From Leuconostoc litchii (lineage in GTDB: Bacteria > Bacillota > Bacilli > Lactobacillales > Lactobacillaceae), in the NCBI RefSeq assembly GCF_008107645.1, contig NZ_SDGY01000001.1:715630-779629 (forward strand): 64,000 nt of DNA, read 5' to 3'. The notes below the pieces were generated by a model. That model was given only the letters and a program-made list of their open reading frames with translations, was not told the origin of the DNA and made no database searches. Position 1 is the stretch's first letter; each line of letters opens with the position of its first letter. Position numbers and translations under genes: made by a program. Shown in pieces: positions 25,152 to 34,288 of this stretch.

Positions 25152-28100
25152 CTAGAAATCAAACAAACTTAACTGATTTTCATCTGGTAATCCATCTAAA
25201 ACTGAATGTAAGGTCATAAATTCAATGATTGTTTGCGAAACCTTACCACGTTTTTTCAAGTCTTCTTTACTCAAAAATGCCTTTTCCGTACGAGCAGCTA
25301 CAATCTGTTTAGCAACATTATCACCTAGTCCTGGCAACGAAACAAATGGTGGAATCAAAGTGTCTCCATCAATTACCCATTCTAATGCTTCTGATTTGTT
25401 TAAATCAACCATAGCAAAAGTAATATTACGTTCAAGTGCCTCATTAGCCATTTCTAATACCGTTAATAAGTTTTTGTCACCAACAGTAGCATCATTACCG
25501 AGTGATCTAAGTTTTTGAATTGCTGTTTTGGTTGCTTCTTTTCCTCGACTCATCGCCACAATGTCAAAAGCATCAGCACGTACCGAAAAGTATGTTGCGT
25601 AATATATTGTTGGAAAATAAACCTTGAAATAAGCAATTCGTAGTGCCATAAGAACATATGCAGCAGCGTGAGCACGTGGGAACATATATTTAATTTTTAA
25701 CATGGATTGAATATACCATTCGGGAATTTTAGCTTCACGCAATTGTTTTTGATATTCTTCGGTGATACCTTTACCCTTACGTACTTTCTCCATAATGTTG
25801 AAGGCATCAGCTGCTGGAAATCCCCAGTTAATTAAGTCGGTCATAATTTTATCACGAGTTCCGATAACCGTTCCGATAGTTGCTGTTCCATTCTCAATTA
25901 ACTCATTCGCGTTACCTAACCAAACATCGGTCCCATGCGATAACCCAGAAATCTGTAATAATTCTGAATATGTATGTGGTTGCGTTTCAACTAACATCCC
26001 CCGCACAAAATTGGTTCCAAATTCTGGTAATCCGAGTGTACCTGTATTGGAGAAAATTTGTTCAGGTGTAACACCTAGAGCTTCTGTTGAAGTAAATAAA
26101 CTCAATACTCCTGGATCATTTGCTGGAATTGATTGCGGGTCAATTCCCGACATATCTTTTAGCGTACGAACCATAGTTGGGTCATCATGACCTAAAATAT
26201 CCATTTTAAGTAAATTATCATGAATAGAATGATAATCCATATGCGTTGTTTGCCAAAGCGATTTCTGATCATCTGCAGGATATTGAATTGGCGTAAAATC
26301 ATATACCTCATATTCACGTGGCACAATCAAAATACCGCCCGGATGTTGCCCTGTTGTGCGCTTTACACCTGTCATACCCTGTGCTAATCGCTCAACTTCA
26401 GCACTTCGATAGTGTTCTTCATGTTCTCGTTCGTATGCTTTAACATAACCAAAAGCTGTTTTTTCAGCAACAGTAGCAATCGTCCCAGCTCTATAAACAT
26501 TATGCTCTCCGAACAAAACTTTCATGTAATTGTGAGCAATTGGTTGATAATCACCAGAAAAATTCAAATCAATATCTGGCACTTTATTTCCAGTGAATCC
26601 CATAAAAGTCTCGAAAGGAATATTTTGTCCATCGCCAATTAAAAATTCACCTGGATGATTTGGATCTTCTTTTTCTGGTAAATCATATCCTGATTCATAC
26701 TCTTTCGGATCTACTAATTCAAAATAATCACCGTGTGCAGATCGATAATGTGGTGGAAGCGGATTAACTTCTGTAATACCAGACATAGTCGCTACAAATG
26801 ATGAACCGACCGATCCACGTGAACCAACTAAATAACCATCTTTAACTGACTTTGCAACAAGTCGTTGGGCGATAATATAGTGAGGCGCAAAACCATTTCC
26901 AATAATTGCTTTTAATTCTTGATCAATTCGTGCTTGAATCTCTGCTGGAATTGGATTACCATACCACTCTTTAACCGTACGATAAGTTTTTTCAGTTAAT
27001 TCATCCGCAGCACTAGGAATGTTTGGTGGATAAGATCCACTTTTTAATGGCTCAATATTTTCTAGCATATTAACAATCAAATGTGTATTATCGATTACCA
27101 ATTTTTTCGCTAGATCTTTGCCCATAAATGAATAGTCATCTAATAAATCTTGTGTCGTTCTAAAATACAAATCTGGTAGTTCAGTTCTATTTTGCGGATT
27201 TCCAGGCTGCGTAGCAATTAAAATACTACGATAGATCTTATCTTCTGGATTAGTATACTTCACATCACTAGTAACAGCAACTGGCTTTTTTAGCTTATCA
27301 CCAATAGCTACCATATCCTTTAAAATTTCTTGTAGCTTCTGGTTATCCGCAATTAATCCTGATTCTATCATTGGCTGGTAGTTAGCTGTTGGTTGCACTT
27401 CAATAAAATCGTAATATGAGGCTTTCTTTTCGGCTTCCTGACGACCCTTTTCGATGAGCGTAATAATGACATCGCCGCCAGTATCACCTGTACCAACAAT
27501 TAATCCCTCGCGATATTGTTCTAAAATAGACCGTGGAATACGTGGTACTCGTGCAAAAAAATCAATATTTGATCTCGATACTAGTTTATATAGATTCTTT
27601 AAGCCAATTGCATTTTGAACCAATAACGTTGCGTGAACTGGACGGCCATGTTTCCAAGCATCCCCATCAGTCATGTGATCATTTAATTCATTATGGCGTG
27701 TCAAATTATAACGTTCTTTGGCTTCTTTTACTAACCGCCATGCAATATGTCCGGTAGTTTCAGCATCAAAAATTGCTCGGTGAGCTTGTTCAAGATTAAT
27801 ATTAAATCGTTTGGCTATTGTTCCTAATCTATAAGACTTGTAATCTGGGTACAACCATCTTGTAAGTGGCAAAGTATCAATGACAGCATTTGAGATAATT
27901 GGCTCATCATATCTCGCATAGGCTGCGTTCATGAAGCCTACATCAAATGTGACATTATGACCTACCAATACTGCACTGCCACACCATTCACGAAATCGTT
28001 TAATGATATTTTCTTCTGTATCCGAATTGGCAACCATTGCATCCGTAATCGATGTCAATTTTGTTGTGAACTCTGATAACGGGAATCCAGGATTAATATA

Positions 28101-29465
28101 TTCAGAAAACTTATCAATCACGTTTCCTAATTGCATTTTGACAGCTGACAATTCGATAATTCGATCGGTCACCGCTGACAATCCAGTTGTCTCTAAATCA
28201 AAAGCGACAAAGATCGTATCTTTACCTAACAATTCAGTGTTATCTAAATTAAAGCCAATAGGCTCTCCGTCTTCAACTAAATTGGCTTCCATCCCATAAA
28301 TCATTTTCAAGTCATTTTTAGCACCTGCTGCTGAAGCTTCAGGGAATCCTTGCACATTTCCTGTATCAGTAACAGCTAGTGCCGTTTGACCCCAACTTTT
28401 TGCCAATTTTGCTACACCTGAGAAATTTGTCACAGCATCCATTGAAGACATATTGGTATGTGCATGCAACTCAATGTGCTTTTCTTCACCTTGATAGGTT
28501 TCTTGACGATTAGCATGATCTACAACTTGCAAATCATAAATATTCATCACTAATTCACGAGCATACTGATCTTCTTGAATATTACCACTCAAACGAACCC
28601 ACAATCCAGCTTTTAAATTTTCAAAAACTGCTTCATCATTTTCATTATTTGAAAATTTCTTTGCAGAAATTGAGCTTGAATAGTCTGTTAATTTTAGTGT
28701 GAGTAGTTTACGCCCAGAGCGCAATTCTCTAGTTTCTTCAGCAAAAATATAACCTTCTATTACAACACGATTTTCTTCACTATCAATGCTATCTAATCTT
28801 GTAATTTCGGCATCAGCAGCAATTTTTCTACCTAAAACTAACGGCACACCCTCACTAGATGTTTTAGGCTTTGATTGTTCATTAGCCACTATGGCTTTTT
28901 GTAAATCTTCACGTGCCTTTGCATGATGTTGTGCCACATTATCTTGTATTTCTTGTTCTAATTGTTCATCAAGCTTGGGGGTAAGTTCAATCTGTAAAAA
29001 ACCAAACCTATGATATACGTCCGTAATTGACGAAATAACTTCAGCAGATAAAGCTCTATATAACATTTCTGCCCCCACAGCAACATCAAACTGATTATTA
29101 CCATTTTCTTTTAGGACAGTATTACTAACCAATTGTTGTTTTGTTGCATGGTTTAGGTTTGATTCTTGTAAAGCCAAATGCCAGTATGTGTTAACAATTT
29201 CTTCATTAACATGCTGAACTGACGTCGTAATATCAAGCTGAGTTGCCGCAACATTAGTAAAAGCTTTTTTCAAATACTGATTAAACTGCAAATAAACATT
29301 GACAGGCAATATGTTTTGAATTTCTATATGAAATAACCAGATTCTTTGGCTAACTGAGACATCTACCTGTAACAAGCTACCATTGTGAAAGTATTTATAT
29401 AGCTCATCTGGTAATTGAATTTGACTAATCAAATGTTGCAATTGTTCTTGTTGGGTTAATTTCAT
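25152..29465 (-). CDS. polC: DNA polymerase III alpha subunit, PolC type
   Basis: Replicative polymerase of low-GC Gram-positives, 1437 aa. Domains: N-terminal region and OB fold (to about 320), PHP domain (ELHAHTNMSSMDAV near 331) split by the DnaQ-like proofreading exonuclease (FVAFDLETTGLS near 418, HNVTFDVGFMN, HRAIFDAETTG), then the polymerase core (GSVGSSFVATMSGITEVNPL, DIDLNFSGDYQ near 963) and a C-terminal HhH region. GAGG precedes the ATG by seven bases. A strong terminator ends only 19 bases before the start codon, so transcription must come by readthrough from proS or from a promoter inside proS. Confidence 0.97.
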   Translation of the reverse strand: MKLTQQEQLQHLISQIQLPDELYKYFHNGSLLQVDVSVSQRIWLFHIEIQNILPVNVYLQFNQYLKKAFTNVAATQLDITTSVQHVNEEIVNTYWHLALQESNLNHATKQQLVSNTVLKENGNNQFDVAVGAEMLYRALSAEVISSITDVYHRFGFLQIELTPKLDEQLEQEIQDNVAQHHAKAREDLQKAIVANEQSKPKTSSEGVPLVLGRKIAADAEITRLDSIDSEENRVVIEGYIFAEETRELRSGRKLLTLKLTDYSSSISAKKFSNNENDEAVFENLKAGLWVRLSGNIQEDQYARELVMNIYDLQVVDHANRQETYQGEEKHIELHAHTNMSSMDAVTNFSGVAKLAKSWGQTALAVTDTGNVQGFPEASAAGAKNDLKMIYGMEANLVEDGEPIGFNLDNTELLGKDTIFVAFDLETTGLSAVTDRIIELSAVKMQLGNVIDKFSEYINPGFPLSEFTTKLTSITDAMVANSDTEENIIKRFREWCGSAVLVGHNVTFDVGFMNAAYARYDEPIISNAVIDTLPLTRWLYPDYKSYRLGTIAKRFNINLEQAHRAIFDAETTGHIAWRLVKEAKERYNLTRHNELNDHMTDGDAWKHGRPVHATLLVQNAIGLKNLYKLVSRSNIDFFARVPRIPRSILEQYREGLIVGTGDTGGDVIITLIEKGRQEAEKKASYYDFIEVQPTANYQPMIESGLIADNQKLQEILKDMVAIGDKLKKPVAVTSDVKYTNPEDKIYRSILIATQPGNPQNRTELPDLYFRTTQDLLDDYSFMGKDLAKKLVIDNTHLIVNMLENIEPLKSGSYPPNIPSAADELTEKTYRTVKEWYGNPIPAEIQARIDQELKAIIGNGFAPHYIIAQRLVAKSVKDGYLVGSRGSVGSSFVATMSGITEVNPLPPHYRSAHGDYFELVDPKEYESGYDLPEKEDPNHPGEFLIGDGQNIPFETFMGFTGNKVPDIDLNFSGDYQPIAHNYMKVLFGEHNVYRAGTIATVAEKTAFGYVKAYEREHEEHYRSAEVERLAQGMTGVKRTTGQHPGGILIVPREYEVYDFTPIQYPADDQKSLWQTTHMDYHSIHDNLLKMDILGHDDPTMVRTLKDMSGIDPQSIPANDPGVLSLFTSTEALGVTPEQIFSNTGTLGLPEFGTNFVRGMLVETQPHTYSELLQISGLSHGTDVWLGNANELIENGTATIGTVIGTRDKIMTDLINWGFPAADAFNIMEKVRKGKGITEEYQKQLREAKIPEWYIQSMLKIKYMFPRAHAAAYVLMALRIAYFKVYFPTIYYATYFSVRADAFDIVAMSRGKEATKTAIQKLRSLGNDATVGDKNLLTVLEMANEALERNITFAMVDLNKSEALEWVIDGDTLIPPFVSLPGLGDNVAKQIVAARTEKAFLSKEDLKKRGKVSQTIIEFMTLHSVLDGLPDENQLSLFDF

Positions 29466-29483
29466 TTTATCCTCTATATTGAG

Positions 29484-29511
29484 TAAAAAAGCCGATGGAT
29501 TATCGGCTAAT
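29484..29511 (-). terminator. Intrinsic terminator between proS and polC
   Basis: Minus-strand AGCCGAT-AATCC-ATCGGCT followed by TTTTT, nine bases after the proS stop and 19 bases before the polC ATG. Confidence 0.85.
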
Positions 29512-29520
29512 TAAAAATAG

Positions 29521-31239
29521 TTATTTTTCTGACGCATTTAATAAGACTGAAACAGAATCAACCACTTCGCTAACTCGCATTTCAATATTTGTGTTACTTG
29601 CCCGAACCTTAACCTCTACCACATCTTCATTAGCTTTCTTACCAACTGTAATACGAATTGGTAAACCAAGCAAATCAGCATCAGCGAATTTAACACCAGC
29701 GCGCTCTTTACGATCATCAACCAAGACTTCCATCCCCTGAGCCACTAACAATGTTTCTAGTTGTTCTGCAACGCGAGCTTGATCTTCATCTTTCATATTA
29801 ATTGGTACGATATGAACATCAAAAGGTGCAACACTGGCTGGCCATACCAGACCATCTTCATCTGCTCTTTGTTCAGCAATAGCACTTAGTAAGCGTGAAA
29901 CACCGATACCATATGAACCCATAATAACATCAGTTTGGCGACCATTGTTATCCAAAACTTGCGCACCTAACGTCTTAGAATATCGTGTACCTAATTTAAA
30001 GATGTGTCCAATTTCGATTCCTGAGGTAAATTGTAATTTACCTTTACCATCAACAGCTAAGTCACCTTCATGGACTACACGGAAATCATTAATATTCTCT
30101 GCAGGTAGTTTAACATCGCGATTCCAATTAATATTTACGTAATGCTGGCCATCTTCATTAGCGCCTGCAGCAAAATTTGCCAAATCAGCTGCTCGTTCAT
30201 CAACTAATAATTTAATATTTTCTGGTAACCCTACTGGACCCAAAGAACCAAAACCAGCTCCTACAACTTTACGAACAGCGTCTTCGTCAGCCATAACTAA
30301 TGAATCTACGTGTAAATAATTTTGTACTTTAACTTCGTTAATTTCAAAATCACCAGTTGTTATGACAGCAACTAACTCTTCGTCAGCCAAAAACATAATT
30401 GTTTTAACCAATTGATTTCGAGGCTTGTCCAAAAATACAGCTACATCATCAATTGTTTTTTCATTTGGGGTAGCAATTTTTTTAAGGTCTAATTGTGCTG
30501 CTTTTGATGGCTGACGTTCATAGAAGTCTTTAGCCATTTCCAAATTAGCTGCATAATCCGTGGCATCAGAATAAGCAATTGTGTCTTCACCTGCAGCAGC
30601 AGGCGCAGAAAACTCTTTTGAATCAGATCCCCCCATGGCTCCTGCATCACCAACTATTGCTCGATACTGAAGTCCCAGACGATTAAAGATATTAATATAT
30701 GCTTCTTCCATATTATGAAAAGCTTCATCAAGCCCTTCTTGATCGGCACTAAATGAATAAGCATCTTTCATGATGAATTCACGTGTTCGAAGCAGTCCAA
30801 AACGTGGTCGATTTTCATCTCTGAATTTAGCCTGAATTTGATAAACTGTGAGCGGTAACTTCTTATAAGACTTAATTTCATCAGCAATTAATTGCGTAAA
30901 TGTTTCCTCATGAGTAGGGCCTAAAATGAAATCACGTTCTTGTCGATTTTTAAGCTTATATAATGCTGGTCCGTATGTCTCATAACGACCTGAACGTTGC
31001 CATAACTCAGCTGGCAATACTTCCGGCACCAGCATTTCATTGGCATCAATTTTGCTCATTTCTTCGCGAATAATAGCCTCTATTTTGTTCAACACTCGCT
31101 TAGCTAATGGTAAATATGAAAACATACCTGCTGCAATAGGACGAATGTAACCAGCTTTTAGCAACAACTGATGACTCTTGACTTCAGCTTCTGCAGGAAT
31201 ATCCCGTAAAGTTGGCATTAATAATTTCGATTGTTTCAT
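29521..31239 (-). CDS. proS: Prolyl-tRNA synthetase
   Basis: Class II synthetase of the bacterial type with an inserted editing domain, 572 aa. Motif 1 (GYIRPIAAGMFSYLPLAKRVL), motif 2 (FRDENRPRFGLLRTREFIMKDAYSF) and motif 3 (GIGVSRLLSAIAEQ) are intact. The INS/YbaK-like editing domain spans about residues 235-395, and the C-terminal anticodon-binding domain begins near 470. AAGGGG lies six bases before the ATG. It follows rseP in the conserved uppS-cdsA-rseP-proS-polC order. A small hairpin without a T tail (31272-31288) sits between rseP and proS. Confidence 0.97.
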   Translation of the reverse strand: MKQSKLLMPTLRDIPAEAEVKSHQLLLKAGYIRPIAAGMFSYLPLAKRVLNKIEAIIREEMSKIDANEMLVPEVLPAELWQRSGRYETYGPALYKLKNRQERDFILGPTHEETFTQLIADEIKSYKKLPLTVYQIQAKFRDENRPRFGLLRTREFIMKDAYSFSADQEGLDEAFHNMEEAYINIFNRLGLQYRAIVGDAGAMGGSDSKEFSAPAAAGEDTIAYSDATDYAANLEMAKDFYERQPSKAAQLDLKKIATPNEKTIDDVAVFLDKPRNQLVKTIMFLADEELVAVITTGDFEINEVKVQNYLHVDSLVMADEDAVRKVVGAGFGSLGPVGLPENIKLLVDERAADLANFAAGANEDGQHYVNINWNRDVKLPAENINDFRVVHEGDLAVDGKGKLQFTSGIEIGHIFKLGTRYSKTLGAQVLDNNGRQTDVIMGSYGIGVSRLLSAIAEQRADEDGLVWPASVAPFDVHIVPINMKDEDQARVAEQLETLLVAQGMEVLVDDRKERAGVKFADADLLGLPIRITVGKKANEDVVEVKVRASNTNIEMRVSEVVDSVSVLLNASEK

Positions 31240-31289
31240 AAAATCCCCTTATTATTTTTCTCAATTATGTACGGTGCAAAAAGCACCTA

Positions 31290-32543
31290 TTATCTTAGAA
31301 TATCGTTGACAGTGACTGCAATCATTAAAATAATCATGAATACTGCACCAACAACCGTTACGCCGCTCTCGAATGATTGTGGTAAAGGACGTCTTAATAT
31401 TGCCTCTAACAAGTTCAAAATAATTTTACCACCATCTAATGCTGGAATTGGAATTAAATTCATAATTCCTAAATTCACTGATAACATCGCCATAAATACT
31501 AAAATGTTTAAAAAACCTGTTTTAGCTACAGAAGATGTTGTCTTGGCAATTGATACAGGCCCACCAAGTTTGTCAAGGCTAAATCCACCTGTAAACAAAT
31601 GTGTCAAAGCATACCATATTCTCCCAACGGTAGCACCCGTATTAATCAAACCATATTTCAAACGAGAAAGTATGTCTGTATGTGTTAATTCCACAATCCC
31701 AATTTGGTTCGTCTTTACACCATTTATTTTAACAGTTTTTGGTGTTACTTCAACTTGTTTTTTATTACCATCACGCAGTATGCTAACTATCAGTTGCTTT
31801 TCATTTGAACTACTAATTTCATTAGCGACTTTATTCCATGTTCCTGTTGTTACGCCATTAATCGCTGTAATTTTATCACCGGATTTCAAACCGGCACGCT
31901 CAGCTGGCATATTTTTTTGAACAGTTCCAACAACTGGCTCATTTAAACTCACGCTAGAGATTGTCAGTCCTAATCCAGAAAAAACAATCAGTGCTAGTAG
32001 GAAATTCATTATCGGACCAGCAATATTAATCAATATACGTTTCCAGACCACTGTGCTCTGTAACCATACATCACGCGGTGCAACTTGAACTTCAACACCA
32101 TTTTCTTCGATGATAGTAGCATCGTGATGAACACTAATTATTGTCATTTCCGACTCATTATTCAAGTATCCTGTCAGTGTCAAAGCATCAGTTAGATCAA
32201 ATGAATCAACTTGAAATGGCAAACCAATACCTGCTTCATCGACTCGCGTATCTAATTTTGTAACTTTACCTTGAGCATCTAATGTTAATCTTAAGCGTTG
32301 CCCTGCGTCCAAATCTGGCTCTTCATCCATACCAGCCATACGTACATAACCACCCACAGGCAATATTCGTATAGTATAAGCGGTATGATTACGATTCCAA
32401 CTTAATAATTTTGGCCCCATTCCTATTGCAAACTCACGAACCAACACACCTGATTTTTTTGCAACAATAAAATGTCCGAACTCATGTACAGTGACAATCA
32501 CACCAAACACAAATAAAAAAGCAATAATTGATGTAATATTCAT
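31290..32543 (-). CDS. rseP: Site-2 metalloprotease RseP/RasP
   Basis: Intramembrane zinc protease that cleaves membrane-bound anti-sigma factors and signal peptide remnants. Start set at 32543 (MNITSIIAF), preceded by GGGTGA; the GTG at 32558 overlaps that site. 417 aa. The zinc motif HEFGH is at residues 20-24 in TM1. A PDZ domain lies about 195-275 (AGLKSGDKITAINGV), and the third zinc ligand is in NLIPIPALDGGK in the C-terminal membrane region. Between cdsA and proS on one strand. Confidence 0.95.
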   Translation of the reverse strand: MNITSIIAFLFVFGVIVTVHEFGHFIVAKKSGVLVREFAIGMGPKLLSWNRNHTAYTIRILPVGGYVRMAGMDEEPDLDAGQRLRLTLDAQGKVTKLDTRVDEAGIGLPFQVDSFDLTDALTLTGYLNNESEMTIISVHHDATIIEENGVEVQVAPRDVWLQSTVVWKRILINIAGPIMNFLLALIVFSGLGLTISSVSLNEPVVGTVQKNMPAERAGLKSGDKITAINGVTTGTWNKVANEISSSNEKQLIVSILRDGNKKQVEVTPKTVKINGVKTNQIGIVELTHTDILSRLKYGLINTGATVGRIWYALTHLFTGGFSLDKLGGPVSIAKTTSSVAKTGFLNILVFMAMLSVNLGIMNLIPIPALDGGKIILNLLEAILRRPLPQSFESGVTVVGAVFMIILMIAVTVNDILR

Positions 32544-32597
32544 AACATTTTCACCCACTTGATTTGATTCAAATTATATTTTATCAAATCATTTCTT

Positions 32598-33392
32598 TTA
32601 GTTTAATATGCCTAACACAGCCATCATAGGCATAACAATTAACATTGAATCAAAACGATCTAATATACCACCATGTCCTGGTAAAATGTTTCCTGAGTCT
32701 TTTACACCATAGTGTCTCTTCAAACCTGATTCTATTAAATCACCCAATTGACCAGCTATCGACAAAATAACAGTAAATACCAGTAACTCAATAAAACTAT
32801 ATGCTGGTAACCAATGGAAAATAGTAAATAATGCTGGTACAAGGATAACCGCTACCACACTACCGCCGACAGAGCCTTCCCAAGTCTTGTTAGGACTAAT
32901 CTTAGGTGCTAGCTTTGTTTTTCCGATAGCACGTCCAACCATATATGCACCTGAATCAGTAATCCAAACAATTAGCATACCAAACATAACAGTGGCTAAA
33001 TTCTTGTTATCAGCTTGAAAAAAGTAGTGGAACCCTGTTCCAACATACACGATAGCCAATGCCAATGTACCGGCATCATCAAAATTAAAATGATTACGGC
33101 TCAATACCGTATGCAATAATAACAGGAATACAATAATATAAAAAATTACGTTTGAATTAATTTGGAATGGCATGCTATTCCAAACATCTTTGGGTAAAGT
33201 AATGACAATAACACCCAAGAAACTGAGTAGCGCTTCCGCAGAGATAAAAAAACGATGCTTCATGCGTAATATTTCACTGATACCGACAACTGCCATCACA
33301 ACTGTTAATACTAAAAGAGGTATATCACCAATAATCAATAGTGGTACAAATATAATCAAAGCAACAATTGCCGTAATAACACGTGTTTTCAT
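32598..33392 (-). CDS. cdsA: Phosphatidate cytidylyltransferase
   Basis: Polytopic membrane enzyme making CDP-diacylglycerol from CTP and phosphatidate. 264 aa, about eight hydrophobic segments. The CDP-DG synthase signature lies in the C-terminal third (ISPNKTWEGSVGGSV, GDLIESGLKRHYGVKDSG and the DRFDSM end). It follows uppS by five bases. Phospholipid synthesis and isoprenoid carrier synthesis are thus linked in one transcript, as in most Firmicutes. Confidence 0.95.
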   Translation of the reverse strand: MKTRVITAIVALIIFVPLLIIGDIPLLVLTVVMAVVGISEILRMKHRFFISAEALLSFLGVIVITLPKDVWNSMPFQINSNVIFYIIVFLLLLHTVLSRNHFNFDDAGTLALAIVYVGTGFHYFFQADNKNLATVMFGMLIVWITDSGAYMVGRAIGKTKLAPKISPNKTWEGSVGGSVVAVILVPALFTIFHWLPAYSFIELLVFTVILSIAGQLGDLIESGLKRHYGVKDSGNILPGHGGILDRFDSMLIVMPMMAVLGILN

Positions 33393-33397
33393 TAAAT

Positions 33398-34171
33398 TTA
33401 CTTCTCACTTTCATCTTTGAGACCGCCAAACCGACGATCTCGTTTAGTATAAGATTGAACAGCCAACAACAAATCATCTGCAGAGTAGTCTGGCCAAAGA
33501 ACATCTGTAAAATATAATTCAGAATAAGCTGCCTGATATGGTAAAAAGTTACTTAATCTTAATTCTCCAGACGTACGAATCATTAAGTCTGGCGCAGCCA
33601 AATCACCTAAATGGGCCGTTTGTAGAGCTGTAGCAAAAGTCGTGGAATTAATATCAGCTATGTTAATTTGCCCCTTTTCAACTGCTTCAGCTATTACTTT
33701 GGTAGCATTAACAATTTCAACCTGTCCACCATAGTTCATAGCAAAATTTAATATCATACCTGTCCCACCGGCTGTTTGTTCTACAGCCTGCAAAACCGCA
33801 TTTCGTGTGGCATTAGGAAGTGCTTCGATATTACCAGTAATGGCAACACGGATATTATTTTTAATTAAATCTGGGACAAAATCATTGAAAAAATTAATAG
33901 GTAATTGCATTAAAAAATTGACTTCATCACTAGGTCGAGACCAATTTTCAGTTGAAAAAGCGTACAATGTTAACACTTTAACACCTAATTCACTCGCAGA
34001 AGAGGAAATGCGTTTTACAGTATTCATCCCTGCTTTATGGCCAGCAGCACGTGGCATCATACGTTTTTTCGCCCAACGGCCATTACCATCCATAATAATT
34101 GCTATGTGTTGCGGAATTTTTAGTTGAGCATCATCAATAACGATACTCTCTTTTGTTTTAAAAAGCGCCAA
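33398..34171 (-). CDS. uppS: Undecaprenyl diphosphate synthase (TTG start)
   Basis: cis-Prenyltransferase that builds the C55 lipid carrier for peptidoglycan. A TTG at 34171 with AAGGAGG six bases upstream is the best start, giving 257 aa, the family length; the ATG further upstream has no ribosome binding site. Catalytic Asp28 is in MDGNGRWAKKR. Also seen: YAFSTENWSRP, MNYGGQVEIV and the C-terminal DLMIRTSGELRLSNFL and Y-FTDVLWPD. First gene of the uppS-cdsA-rseP-proS series. Confidence 0.95.
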   Translation of the reverse strand: MALFKTKESIVIDDAQLKIPQHIAIIMDGNGRWAKKRMMPRAAGHKAGMNTVKRISSSASELGVKVLTLYAFSTENWSRPSDEVNFLMQLPINFFNDFVPDLIKNNIRVAITGNIEALPNATRNAVLQAVEQTAGGTGMILNFAMNYGGQVEIVNATKVIAEAVEKGQINIADINSTTFATALQTAHLGDLAAPDLMIRTSGELRLSNFLPYQAAYSELYFTDVLWPDYSADDLLLAVQSYTKRDRRFGGLKDESEK

Positions 34172-34247
34172 AACGCTCCTCCTTCGTATGCAATGTTTTT
34201 TGCACAATGGTATCTAGTACATTTTACCAGAATGAAACGCTTCACAC

Positions 34248-34281
34248 AAAAAAATTCGATAAGAATATTCCTACCGAATCC
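34248..34281 (-). terminator. Intrinsic terminator of glmS
   Basis: Minus-strand hairpin ATTCG...CGAAT with an inner paired segment around GGAATATTCT, followed by TTTTTT. Confidence 0.7.
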
Positions 34282-34288
34282 CTTATTG

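Noticed and set aside
31272-31288. Terminator between rseP and proS
   Set aside because: A GGTGC-TTTTT-GCACC hairpin exists but has no T tail; probably just a stable stem in a polycistronic message.
32543-32558. GTG at 32558 as the rseP start
   Set aside because: It overlaps the GGGTGA ribosome binding site that serves the ATG at 32543.
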